Positions 25,951-34,743 of a stretch of DNA of 56,176 bases are shown piece after piece (positions within the stretch are counted from its first letter, which is position 1; the number at the start of each line of letters is the position of its first letter). The notes beneath the pieces are model-generated. The model was given only the letters and a program-made list of their open reading frames with translations, did not search any database and was not told the DNA's origin. A program made the translations under genes and the position numbers. Origin of the DNA: a bacterium (GTDB lineage: Bacteria > UBP6 > UBA1177). The stretch is taken from assembly GCA_022703485.1 (NCBI GenBank), contig JAKLDO010000007.1, positions 1 to 56,176 on the forward strand, in the 5' to 3' direction.

Positions 25951-26888
25951 CAAATACTTGTTTTATCTGTGGAAAATCTCTTTTTAATGAGACTGAGTAT
26001 CACGCAATCTGTTCAAAAAAGTTTTTCGGGACAGATAAACCGCCATCCCTTGAATACAAACTTGAAGAGATCAACAAGATCGCTGAAGAAACCGTCCTGA
26101 AAAGCATTACTCTTACTGGTGTTCAGTCAAAACTTTCACTTCATTTATCAAAATCGGGCGAAGGAAAAGGGAAAAAACTCACGATTGTCGGTCTTTGGGG
26201 ATCTTATATTTTAAAACCGCCATCACCGATCTATCCATTTCTTCCTGAAAATGAACATCTTACAATGCACCTTGCGCAAAGCTGCGGAATTAAAACCGTT
26301 CCTCACGCCTTGATAAGGTTTCAAAGCGGTGAACTCTCATACATCACAAAAAGGATCGACAGATCAAAGTCGGGAAAGCTTCACATGGAGGACATGTGCC
26401 AGCTTCAGGAAAGGCTGACTGAAGACAAATACCGCGGATCAGTTGAGCAGATAGGAAAAATAATAGAAAAGTATTCTTCAAATCCGGGATATGATCTTCA
26501 GAGACTTTTTGAAGTGGTTATTTTTTCATTTGTCACTGGAAACACAGATATGCACCTCAAAAATTATTCACTTTTTTATCGCCTGCCTGACATCATTGAA
26601 CTTGCACCGGCTTATGATCTTCTCAATACCGCAATAGTCATTCCGTCTGATAAAGAAGAATCAGCACTCACAATAAACGGGAAAAAATCAAAACTCAAAA
26701 AAGCGGACTTCGATCACCTTGCAGAAAATATCCAGTTAACATCGAGAGTTAAAGAAAAAATTATAAACCGGATCACCAATTCACTTTCTCAAAGTTCAGG
26801 AATAATTCAAAACTCATTTTTAAATAAAGAAATGAAAGAAAAATACATGAATACAATAAACTCAAGAATTAAACAGATCTCAGCTTGA
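25947..26888 (+). CDS. hipT: HipT-type Ser/Thr kinase toxin
   Basis: This 313-residue HipA-like kinase lacks N-subdomain 1. Features are an N-terminal Cys-containing segment (CFICGKSLF...HAICSKKFFG), the LTGVQSKLSLHL region (compare SGVQPKL), the ATP-binding YITKRIDR, the catalytic loop FVTGNTDMHLKNYSLFY with Asp and Asn, and the metal-binding LAPAYDLLNT. Characterised HipT kinases phosphorylate tryptophanyl-tRNA synthetase; HipA targets glutamyl-tRNA synthetase. Which target applies here is unknown. All catalytic residues appear intact. It is convergent with ogt, overlapping by nine bases. Confidence 0.88.
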   Translation: MTNTCFICGKSLFNETEYHAICSKKFFGTDKPPSLEYKLEEINKIAEETVLKSITLTGVQSKLSLHLSKSGEGKGKKLTIVGLWGSYILKPPSPIYPFLPENEHLTMHLAQSCGIKTVPHALIRFQSGELSYITKRIDRSKSGKLHMEDMCQLQERLTEDKYRGSVEQIGKIIEKYSSNPGYDLQRLFEVVIFSFVTGNTDMHLKNYSLFYRLPDIIELAPAYDLLNTAIVIPSDKEESALTINGKKSKLKKADFDHLAENIQLTSRVKEKIINRITNSLSQSSGIIQNSFLNKEMKEKYMNTINSRIKQISA

Positions 26889-27395
26889 CATCTCCTTTTC
26901 TATCAGCAGTTCTTTCATTTCTTCGGCTCCGAAAAAACCGCCGAGGCTTCCGTCGGATCTGATGACTCGGTGGCACGGGATTATGAAAGGGAACGGATTA
27001 TTTTTCATTGCGGTCCCGACTGCTCTTGCGGCTCGCGGATATCCGGACCTTTGTGCAAGTTCGCCGTAACTCAGGGTTTCACCCCTTTTTGTCCTGAAAA
27101 GTGTCAGATAGACTTTTTTCCTGAATTCGGAAACTTCTGTGAGATCAAGCATATCCTGAGAAAATTCTACCGGCTTTCCTTTGCAGTAATCCTGAATTTT
27201 TTTAGCAAGTTCTGCAACTTCAGCACAGCTTTCAGGAAACATTTCAGGATATTTCACCGCAACCCTCTGTTCAGCTGAAAGCTCAGGATTCGATATCACT
27301 ATTTCCTTTATCTTTACAGCTCCCTGCCGTTTAAACCACACGATCGCGACAGATCCGTGAATTGTGTTGAAAAGGTGAATGAAGCCATTGATCCT
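26880..27395 (-). CDS. ogt: Methylated-DNA--protein-cysteine methyltransferase
   Basis: This suicidal repair protein removes alkyl groups from O6-alkylguanine. The active site is FIIPCHRVIRSDGSLGGF, preceded by the DNA-binding HTH with GETLSYGELAQRSGYPRAARAVG. With an ATG start at 27395 the protein has about 171 residues, which suits the family. The open frame runs further upstream through a hairpin element and into the rmuC end, so that longer version is unlikely. The gene may be read from rmuC. Confidence 0.92.
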   Translation of the reverse strand, partial: RINGFIHLFNTIHGSVAIVWFKRQGAVKIKEIVISNPELSAEQRVAVKYPEMFPESCAEVAELAKKIQDYCKGKPVEFSQDMLDLTEVSEFRKKVYLTLFRTKRGETLSYGELAQRSGYPRAARAVGTAMKNNPFPFIIPCHRVIRSDGSLGGFFGAEEMKELLIEKEMSS

Positions 27396-27411
27396 CATCA
27401 CGGAGTTTTTC

Positions 27412-27437
27412 ACCTCTCCTTTTTTTAAGGGAGAGGT
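27412..27437. repeat. Hairpin between rmuC and ogt
   Basis: The arms ACCTCTCC (27412-27419) and GGAGAGGT (27430-27437) are perfect complements around an A/T loop. On the minus strand the right arm resembles a ribosome binding site but lies too far from the ATG. The surrounding GGTGAGGG sequence resembles intergenic CTCTCCCTT-type repeats found in many genomes. Confidence 0.55.
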
Positions 27438-27477
27438 CGGCTCTGCCGGGTGAGGGTTTAAATTTCGGGGTGAGTTT

Positions 27478-28671
27478 TTACTTTTCATCTATCAGCCCCG
27501 ACGGCAGGTTCTTTTTCGTTTTTACACCGAGCTCGCGCAATTTTTCAGCCTGCCCGATGAGATTTCCGCTTCCATCTTTCAGCTGACCCAGAGCGCTTAC
27601 ATAACTTTTCTGAGCCTTTTCAAGATGTGCCCCGACATCGGTCAGATTATCCACAAAGCCGACAAATTTATCATAAAGCGCCGCCCCTCTTTTTGCGATC
27701 TCTTCGGCATTTCTGCTCTGATATTCCCTTTTCCACAAGTCAGCAACAAGCCGCAGCGCCGCGATCATGTTCGAAGGGCTGATAAGAACGACCCTTCTGT
27801 CATATGCATAGTTCCAAAGCCCGGGGTCAGCCTGCATTGCCGCGATATATGCCGGTTCATTCGGAATGAACGCCATCACAAAATCGAGCGTCGGAGCGAA
27901 ATCCTCATACTTTTTCTGGCTCAGCTCATCAATGTGCTTTTTGACCGATCTCAGATGCTCCGCCGAATATTTCATCCTTTCTTCGTCATTTTGTGAATTC
28001 ACGAGATTGACATAGGCTGTCAGAGAAGTCTTTGAATCAACTATTATTTTTCTATTGTCAGGATAATTTATCGTGACATCGGGCTGAAGTTTCTGTCCCG
28101 ACTCGTTCTTAAGCGGATTTCCGTCACTGTCCTTTAAAAATTCCTGAACAAGATATTCCCTTCCCTTCACAAGCCCCGATCTTTCAAGCATATTTTCAAG
28201 TATCATCTCTCCCCAGTTCCCCTGAGTTTTTGATTCACCTCTGAGCGCATTGGTGAGATTGTTGGCATCTACAGAGATCTTCTGATTGAGCTCGACCAGT
28301 TTTTTGACCTCTTTTTCAAGAGAGAACCGCTCTTTTGATTCTCTGTCATAGGTCTCTTCAACCTTTTTTTTGAACTTATCGATGTTTTCACCGAGCGGTT
28401 TAAGTATATTGCTGAGACTTTCTGCATTGAGTTTCGAGAATTTCTCTGACTTCTCCTCGAATATCTTTCCTGCGAGGTTCTCAAATTCAGCTGTGAACTG
28501 CTTTTTCATGGACTCAAATTCATTCTTTTGTGAATCAAGTCTCTCCTGCATCACCTTCACCTTTACCTCAGCTTCGGCAAGAGAAGCCGCATTTTTAGAC
28601 TTCATCCAGAAAAAAGTCACAGCCGAAAAGGCCGCTCCGCCGAGTATCAGACCTGTAAAGAGTTCCAACAT
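27478..28671 (-). CDS. rmuC: DNA recombination protein RmuC
   Basis: This is an RmuC-family protein of about 397 residues, linked in Escherichia coli to limiting inversions between repeats. It has an N-terminal membrane helix ([21 protein letters not shown]), a long coiled coil (about 25-140), and the nuclease-like core with [41 protein letters not shown] and [11 protein letters not shown]. The PDxxI...IVDSKTSL motif suggests a PD-(D/E)xK fold. ATG at 28671 with AAGGAG is preferred over an upstream in-frame start. Confidence 0.94.
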   Translation of the reverse strand: MLELFTGLILGGAAFSAVTFFWMKSKNAASLAEAEVKVKVMQERLDSQKNEFESMKKQFTAEFENLAGKIFEEKSEKFSKLNAESLSNILKPLGENIDKFKKKVEETYDRESKERFSLEKEVKKLVELNQKISVDANNLTNALRGESKTQGNWGEMILENMLERSGLVKGREYLVQEFLKDSDGNPLKNESGQKLQPDVTINYPDNRKIIVDSKTSLTAYVNLVNSQNDEERMKYSAEHLRSVKKHIDELSQKKYEDFAPTLDFVMAFIPNEPAYIAAMQADPGLWNYAYDRRVVLISPSNMIAALRLVADLWKREYQSRNAEEIAKRGAALYDKFVGFVDNLTDVGAHLEKAQKSYVSALGQLKDGSGNLIGQAEKLRELGVKTKKNLPSGLIDEK

Positions 28672-28743
28672 CACCGTCTCCTTAAGTAAATACATTGAAA
28701 GAATATACTTCACAAAATGAAAAGTTTCAATTTGTCTATTTTC

Positions 28744-29394
28744 TTACTTCAGCTTTTTTATGCTTCTTTTTTCTATCAGAGACTTCATCTGGGATATGGC
28801 GATCTTGTTTAATTGAACAAGCCTTTTAGATTGCGGAATATTCTGGCAGATCAGCACAGAATTTATACTTTCTAAATTGGAAAGAACAACTAACTGTTCG
28901 ATAGTAGCGACATCTCTGATATTACCATTTATATCTGGATTCTGGTCACGCCACTCTTTTGCCGTCTTTCCGAATAACGACATGTTGAGAACATCCGCTT
29001 CGTTTGCATAAATAATTGCCACCTGTTGTTTTGAAAGCTCTTTCGGAATAAGGTTTTCTTTTATGGCATCTGTATGAATATGATAATTGATCTTTGCAAT
29101 TTCCCTTTGAAGGCTCCATTCGAGTTTTAGTCTGCTGCTTTCTTCATCTTTAAGTCGTTTGAACTCCTTAATAAGATAGACCTTAAACTCTGCACTGATC
29201 CACATACCAAATTCAAAAGCAATGTCAGCATGAGCATAGGTTCCTCCATATCTACCGGCAGACGCTGTTAATCCGATCGATTTCGTTTTTTCGACCCATT
29301 CTTTTACACTGATTTTATAACTGTTCAAACCTGCCTGACTTTTAATTACGGCAAATTCGCCATAATTAAAAACTGGATTATGCTTGCCAAGCAA
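28744..29394 (-). pseudogene. KilA-N domain protein, 5'-truncated
   Basis: The 216 codons encode the C-terminal half of a KilA-N domain (AGLNSYKISVKEWVEKTK, GRYGGTYAHADIAFEFGMWIS, FKVYLIKEFKRLKDEE) and the usual helical C terminus with SKQQVAIIYANEADVLNMSLFGKTAKEWR in parts. Family members generally start 60 to 80 residues earlier, with an ISLTDMA-type segment, and no such sequence is present in any frame before 29394. The only start is a TTG without a ribosome binding site. It is probably a decayed phage or mobile-element gene. Expression from TTG cannot be excluded. Confidence 0.65.
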
Positions 29395-29473
29395 AAGCCC
29401 TGCGCCCTCTGTATTTTCTTCATTTTATTTTGGAAAACGATAAGCTGTTCAGGAGATTTTTCATGGAGGAGAT

Positions 29474-30913
29474 ATGTTAAATACAGAAAAGATCGCAGGA
29501 ATGTTCCTGAAACTTGCGGCAAAAGGTGAGTTTGCAACGCTGAGGATGGTTTCAAGCTATTCGGAAAGCATTTCGGTAAGAAGCGATGTTCTGGCTCCGG
29601 TAGGCTCGGGGACTGATTCAGGCTACATGATAACAGTCTATTCCGGTGACGGCAGCGGTTATGCCGCATCGACCGACTTTTCAGAAAAAGGACTTGAGCA
29701 GACATTTGAAAAGGCAAGGATATGGGCGAATTTCAATAAAACCCGTTCAGTAGTGCCATTCTCGAAGATAGAAAAGCTCAGTCCGTCACTGAATTATTCA
29801 AGCCCCGTTGAAATACCCTGGGAGAAAAAGTATCTCAAAGATAAAATAGAATATCTGAAAATGCTGAACAGAAATATGTCAGCCCCTAATATAGCCGACA
29901 GATCAGCCTCGCTAAATTTCATCAGAAAAACAAGCACTTACATGACTTCCGAAAACGGCATGACCGTCCAGAATTTCGACTTTATAATCCCTTATCTTTC
30001 ACTTACCGCGGCAAAAGACGGTGCAGTGCAAAGAAGAAGCCTCGACAGCTTTGCAATGGCAATGCAGGGGGGAATTGAGGTGTTCGAAAAGACCGGTTTC
30101 AACCCGGAGAATGCAAAAAGACTTGCAGTGGAAGCAAACGAACTGCTTGACGCGCAAAACTGCCCTTTTGGGAAAATGGACCTGCTTCTTGATCCCGGAC
30201 AGATGGTGCTCCAGATACACGAATCTATCGGACACCCGCTTGAGATAGACAGGATCCTCGGTGATGAGAGGAACTATGCCGGCACAAGCTTTGTCACACT
30301 CGACATGATAGGCAGTTTCAGATACGGAAGCGACCTTCTCAACATAACCTTCGATCCCACAGTAAAAGGGGAGTTTGCAACTTATGCCGCCGATGATGAC
30401 GGATTCAGCGCACAGAAAGAGTTCCTCATCGAAAAAGGTATCCTGAAAAGAGCGCTCGGAAGCGGAATATCTCAGGCAAGAGGAAATGTTCCGGGAGTCT
30501 CCAACAGCCGTGCATCAAGCTGGAACAGACCGCCTGTCGACAGAATGGCTAATCTTAACATGGAGCCGGGCACTTCAAGCTTCAAGGAAATGGTCTCAAA
30601 TGTCGAGAAAGGTGTTTTCATGAAAACAAATCTGTCGTGGTCGATAGATGATTCAAGGAACAAATTCCAGTTCGGCTGTGAATGGGGACAGCTGATCGAG
30701 AACGGAAAACTGACAAAACTCGTTAAAAATCCTAATTACAGAGGGATCTCAAGATATTTCTGGAACAACCTGAAAATGGTCGGCAACATTGATACTTTTG
30801 AAATGAAAGGCGTCCCGAACTGCGGAAAAGCGGAGCCGAATCAGGCAATATTTGTAGGTCACGCAAGCCCTGTGTGCCTTTTTTCAGATGTCGAAGTGTT
30901 CGGAGGAGAATAA
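29474..30913 (+). CDS. tldD: TldD-type metallopeptidase subunit
   Basis: TldD and TldE/PmbA form a zinc protease heterodimer that degrades unfolded peptides and trims modified peptides such as microcins. This 479-residue protein carries the HExxxH zinc motif in QIHESIGHPLEIDR, followed by a Gly-rich region and VKGEFATYAADDDGF. The C-terminal ligand region contains FQFGCEWGQLIENG. GGAGGAG precedes the ATG. Its partner starts two bases after the stop, so both subunits are made together. Confidence 0.9.
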   Translation: MLNTEKIAGMFLKLAAKGEFATLRMVSSYSESISVRSDVLAPVGSGTDSGYMITVYSGDGSGYAASTDFSEKGLEQTFEKARIWANFNKTRSVVPFSKIEKLSPSLNYSSPVEIPWEKKYLKDKIEYLKMLNRNMSAPNIADRSASLNFIRKTSTYMTSENGMTVQNFDFIIPYLSLTAAKDGAVQRRSLDSFAMAMQGGIEVFEKTGFNPENAKRLAVEANELLDAQNCPFGKMDLLLDPGQMVLQIHESIGHPLEIDRILGDERNYAGTSFVTLDMIGSFRYGSDLLNITFDPTVKGEFATYAADDDGFSAQKEFLIEKGILKRALGSGISQARGNVPGVSNSRASSWNRPPVDRMANLNMEPGTSSFKEMVSNVEKGVFMKTNLSWSIDDSRNKFQFGCEWGQLIENGKLTKLVKNPNYRGISRYFWNNLKMVGNIDTFEMKGVPNCGKAEPNQAIFVGHASPVCLFSDVEVFGGE

Positions 30914-30915
30914 AC

Positions 30916-32238
30916 ATGAAGAATTATTTTTACAAACTGTCAGATCATGCCGTATCCCTTGCTGATAACAGTGAATTCCTTATGCTCAATCTGAGCGGCG
31001 AGGAATCGGATTTCATAAGGCTCAACCATGCTGAAATAAGGCAGAACGGCAATGTAAAACAGTATTATCTTTCAATGACGCTGATAAAGAACGGAAGACA
31101 GGCTTCAAACTTCATGACACTCACTCTTGACGAACAGACGGATAGATCTGCGGTAACATCAGGGCTTAAAAAGCTCAGAACGGTCATCGGACAGCTTGAT
31201 GAAGACCCGTACATTCTTTATTCAACTGAAGTCAGATCGACAGAAGTCATCGAAAAGGATCTGCTCCCCGACACATTTGAAGCCGTTTCACAGATAATGG
31301 GAACTGCAAAAGGGCTTGATCTTACCGGGATCTTCTCAAGCGGAAACATCGTTGCAGGATTTGCCAACAGCATCGGACAGAGGAACTGGTTCGAAAAACC
31401 GAGCTTCAATTTCAACTGGAGCGTCTATCATACTACCGATAAAGCGGTTAAAGCAGGATATGCGGGATATGTCTGGAACAGCACCGATTTTGAAAGAAAA
31501 ATGAAAAAAGTGAAAAACGAACTTGAGATAATGAAAAGAGATGCGGTAACGATAAAACCCGGCAAATACAAGGTCTTCATCGCTCCAGCCGCACTTGATG
31601 ATTTTATGGCTATACTCGGCTGGGGCGGGTTCGGACTTAAATCACAGAGAACTAAGAACAGCTCCCTTCTCAAACTGATCGACGGCGAAGTAAAACTTGA
31701 CAGTTCCGTTTCTATCATCGAGAACAGCCTTGAGGGAAGCAGTCCCAACTTCAATTCAACAGGATTTATCAAGCAGGATAAAGTCGAGCTTATAAAAAAC
31801 GGCCTTCACGCCGGAAGTCTTATAAGTCCGAGAAGTTCAAAAGAGTTCAATGTTCCGACCAACGGAGCCGGCGGGTATGAAGAACCCGTATCTCTTGAGA
31901 TGTCTCCGGGCAGTATCAAATTTGCAGATGTTCTTAAAGAGCTCGGCACCGGTGTATACCTGAACAATGTCCATTATCTCAACTACTCGGAAAGGATCAG
32001 CTGCCGGGTGACCGGAATGTCAAGATTCGCCGCTCTGTGGGTGGAAAACGGCGAAATAGTCGCACCTATCAATGTGATGAGATTTGACGAGTCAATATTC
32101 AGAATGCTCGGAAGCAATTTTGCAGGAGCAACAGCTGAACGGGAAAGGATAATGAGTACAAGCACTTACGATCAGAGAGCAACTGACAGCACACTTATCC
32201 CCGGAATATTTGTCAACGATTTTTCATTTACATTATAA
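30916..32238 (+). CDS. pmbA: TldE/PmbA-type subunit
   Basis: This 440-residue TldD/PmbA-family protein lacks the HExxxH motif, as expected for the regulatory half. It has LDEDPYILYSTEVRS early, IAPAALDDFMAILGWGGFG mid-protein, and the C-terminal YSERISCRVTGMSRFAALWVENGEIVAPINVMRFDESIF in segments, which matches the family. ATG at 30916 has GGAGGAG just upstream, inside the tldD end. It is convergent with htpX. Confidence 0.88.
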   Translation: MKNYFYKLSDHAVSLADNSEFLMLNLSGEESDFIRLNHAEIRQNGNVKQYYLSMTLIKNGRQASNFMTLTLDEQTDRSAVTSGLKKLRTVIGQLDEDPYILYSTEVRSTEVIEKDLLPDTFEAVSQIMGTAKGLDLTGIFSSGNIVAGFANSIGQRNWFEKPSFNFNWSVYHTTDKAVKAGYAGYVWNSTDFERKMKKVKNELEIMKRDAVTIKPGKYKVFIAPAALDDFMAILGWGGFGLKSQRTKNSSLLKLIDGEVKLDSSVSIIENSLEGSSPNFNSTGFIKQDKVELIKNGLHAGSLISPRSSKEFNVPTNGAGGYEEPVSLEMSPGSIKFADVLKELGTGVYLNNVHYLNYSERISCRVTGMSRFAALWVENGEIVAPINVMRFDESIFRMLGSNFAGATAERERIMSTSTYDQRATDSTLIPGIFVNDFSFTL

Positions 32239-32248
32239 AGACAGAATT

Positions 32249-33661
32249 TTATTCAGGATAATCTATCTGGATCTTAGCTTTGCATTTTGAGCAGTAGACC
32301 TGTCTGCCGCGGAAAAGAGGAGAGAGCTGTATCGAATGTCCGCAGGCGCAAAGACAGCTTTCCCATGAATCGGGGGTCTGTCTTTTATAAACTGAATCCA
32401 CACCTTCTACAGGCTTTGTCTTTTCACCGGTATGGTTAATGCCCGATGTGACTGAAGGAACCGTCATCATTCTGCCGCAGCGGGGACATTCCACCTGCTG
32501 TTTCCCGATCGTCGGCGGTATTTTCATCTTGAGTCCGCAGATGCACGGCAGGAAAAGATAACCGCTTGTCGCCATTATCATGTCAGTTATCTTTCTCGCT
32601 TTTGAGGTCATCGTAACAGGCTCACTGACAGTTTCCGAAGCTGCTCTCACTGATACGACTCCTTTATCTGCAAGCGCCGAATCAGGAAGAAGCCTGACGG
32701 AACCGTTCTCTTTCTTGAATATCGTCTGATAATCACGGAAAGAGACCTTCCCGCCGTATTGAAGCTGGCGGAGTATTGCGATCCTCTTGTGTGTAGGCGG
32801 ATGTGTAGAAGTGTCAAGCAACGATTCCCCGTCTGTCAGAGACATCGGATTGATTATGAACATAGGAGCCGTTATCCTGTTATAATAAACAAGGTTCGTC
32901 GCAGATCCCGAGATCTTTTCAAGTGCGCTTGCAAGACCTTCCGGATACCTTGTAAACCTTACCGCTGTGGCATCGGCGAGATATTCTCTTTTCCTTGATA
33001 TCGCAAAATAGAAAAGCTGCGCAAGCAGAGGTGCTATTATCGCAAGAACTATGGCCGCGATGACTATTGCCGGATGACCTCCGGGAGAGCTTTTCCCCAG
33101 TCTGGACCTTCTTGAAGTGTATCTCGTGCCGGAAAGGAACCCCTGAGAGATCATGTTTATACTTCCGAGCATGACACCTGCAAATGTCATGAAAAGGACA
33201 TCCCTGTTGATTATGTGGCTCATTTCGTGAGCGACAACGCCCTGAAGTTCATCTCTGTTCAGGGATTCAAGAAGCCCTGCCGTCACACATATCGCCGACT
33301 TTTCAGGTCTTATCCCTGTTGCAAAAGCGTTCATTGCCTCATCGTTCACGACATATATTTCAGGCATGTTCTTCTGGCTTGAAGCGATCTTCATCTCTTC
33401 AACGACATTGAACAGGACAGGATACGACTCTTTCGATACTTTTGTAGCATGACTTACGCTCAGAACTATCGAATCACCGAAATAATAGGCTATTGCAGAC
33501 TGTATCAGCCATATGAAAAGACCTATGAGAGCTCCCCAGTATCCGCCGTCAGGATAATAGACGCTGAGACCTATCATTATAGAAAGCGATTCCAGCACCA
33601 GAAACATGGCGAAGAACACTATTTTTGACTTGCGCCTGTTCTGCGCAATGAGCTCCCACAT
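32249..33661 (-). CDS. htpX: HtpX-like M48 membrane metalloprotease with C-terminal zinc ribbons
   Basis: This 470-residue inner-membrane protease has two N-terminal helices (ALIGLFIWLIQSAIAYYF), AFATG, and the zinc motif VVAHEMSHIINRDVLFMTF (HExxH). Two more membrane segments follow, then the third ligand region RKREYLADATAV. M48B proteases of this kind degrade misfolded membrane proteins. The C terminus is unusual: about 170 extra residues with two zinc-ribbon modules, CICGLKMKIPP...CPRCGRMM and CLCACGHSIQ...CSKCKAKI. It is the last gene of a zf-TFIIB/lemA/htpX operon, 14 bases after lemA. Confidence 0.9.
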   Translation of the reverse strand: MWELIAQNRRKSKIVFFAMFLVLESLSIMIGLSVYYPDGGYWGALIGLFIWLIQSAIAYYFGDSIVLSVSHATKVSKESYPVLFNVVEEMKIASSQKNMPEIYVVNDEAMNAFATGIRPEKSAICVTAGLLESLNRDELQGVVAHEMSHIINRDVLFMTFAGVMLGSINMISQGFLSGTRYTSRRSRLGKSSPGGHPAIVIAAIVLAIIAPLLAQLFYFAISRKREYLADATAVRFTRYPEGLASALEKISGSATNLVYYNRITAPMFIINPMSLTDGESLLDTSTHPPTHKRIAILRQLQYGGKVSFRDYQTIFKKENGSVRLLPDSALADKGVVSVRAASETVSEPVTMTSKARKITDMIMATSGYLFLPCICGLKMKIPPTIGKQQVECPRCGRMMTVPSVTSGINHTGEKTKPVEGVDSVYKRQTPDSWESCLCACGHSIQLSPLFRGRQVYCSKCKAKIQIDYPE

Positions 33662-33675
33662 TATTCAGATTCCGC

Positions 33676-34239
33676 TTAGTTGAAACTTACTTTGGGAGCC
33701 TGTTTTTCAGCCTTATCCTCTATCTCGAAGAAGTCAGACTTCGCAAAATTGAACATTCCTGCAACTATGTTTGACGGGAACATTTCAGTTTTGTTATTAT
33801 AGGTCATGACATCATCATTATAAGCCTGCCTTGAGAAAGCTATCTTGTTCTCTGTGGAAGTGAGCTCCTCCTGCAGGGCGAGGAAATTCTGGTTCGCCTT
33901 GAGCTCCGGATAGTTCTCAACGGTAAGAAGCAGTTTTGCAAGTGAGCCGCTGAGCTCCGATTCGGCCGCACTGATATCCTTAACTGAACCTGAGCCGGCA
34001 TTCATGGCTTTGGCTCTCGCCTCGGTGACCTTAACGAAAGTCTCGTTCTCGTGCTTCATGTAGCCTTTCACGGTCTCCATGAGGTTAGGGATAAGGTCAT
34101 GCCTTCTCTTGAGCTGAACATCTATCTGGCTCCATGAGTTCTTCACTCTGTTACGAAGACCTACAAGGGCGTTGTAGATGCCGATGAAGAACATGAAACA
34201 CACCACGATAAGGGCAAGTAAAATGATAGCGAAAGTCAT
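33676..34239 (-). CDS. lemA: LemA family protein
   Basis: This 187-residue protein has one N-terminal membrane helix (IILLALIVVCFMFFIGIYNALV) followed by the LemA helical domain: VKNSWSQIDVQLKRRHDLIPNLMETVKGY, then LLLTVENYPELKANQNFLALQEELTSTENKIAFSRQAYND in segments. LemA proteins commonly pair with HtpX-type proteases, though their role is not well defined. Its start overlaps the upstream zinc-finger gene (ATGA). Confidence 0.93.
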   Translation of the reverse strand: MTFAIILLALIVVCFMFFIGIYNALVGLRNRVKNSWSQIDVQLKRRHDLIPNLMETVKGYMKHENETFVKVTEARAKAMNAGSGSVKDISAAESELSGSLAKLLLTVENYPELKANQNFLALQEELTSTENKIAFSRQAYNDDVMTYNNKTEMFPSNIVAGMFNFAKSDFFEIEDKAEKQAPKVSFN

Positions 34240-34664
34240 TTGTCATTCTCCTTTTTACGGTTATTTCCACAGAATATATCGCTTAAAAAAGCAAGTACAG
34301 GATCTTTTTCTTTCCCGTCCTTCGATGCGCAGTTGATTATCTGATAAAGTTCACCTTTATCAAACCATATCCCGTGCTTTCTGGAACATTCGTCAAGAAG
34401 CACGCTGGAACCGTCTATTCTGACAGACATCTTTTTCATCGCCTTTTCACACACAGGACAGGGCCTTTTCTTTTCATCGCAGTTCTTTTGGGCATCACTG
34501 AAAGATGCCATTATCTCTTCTTTTTTCTGTGCAGAACCCATCAGAAGTTCAAGTTCGCCCGAATCGAGCCATATTCCGCCGCATTTCAGGCAGTAATCTA
34601 TCTCAATTCCCTGAAGTTCAAGCACGACCATATCGGTCTTTTCACAGACCGGACATCTGAGCAT
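34236..34664 (-). CDS. zf-TFIIB domain zinc-binding protein
   Basis: This 142-residue soluble protein has two zf-TFIIB-like modules: CPVCEKTDMVVLELQGIEIDYCLKCGGIWLDSGELE in segments, and CPVCEKAMKKMSVRI...LDECSRKHGIWFDKGELYQI. The second has CSRKHG in place of CxxCxG, so one Cys ligand is apparently replaced by His. The family is of unknown function. ATG at 34664 has GAGG six bases upstream and is preferred over the ATG two codons earlier. It leads the lemA-htpX operon. Confidence 0.85.
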   Translation of the reverse strand: MLRCPVCEKTDMVVLELQGIEIDYCLKCGGIWLDSGELELLMGSAQKKEEIMASFSDAQKNCDEKKRPCPVCEKAMKKMSVRIDGSSVLLDECSRKHGIWFDKGELYQIINCASKDGKEKDPVLAFLSDIFCGNNRKKENDK

Positions 34665-34743
34665 ATCCATCCTCTGCTAAAAATTACAAATGATAATACA
34701 CTTTTCCGATCTTTTTTACAAACTTTTAGGGGAGGGTGCGGTC

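Noticed and set aside
27396..27488. N-terminal extension of ogt through the hairpin
   Set aside because: The extension encodes Pro-rich, non-family sequence and overlaps the rmuC end; the family N terminus fits the ATG at 27395.
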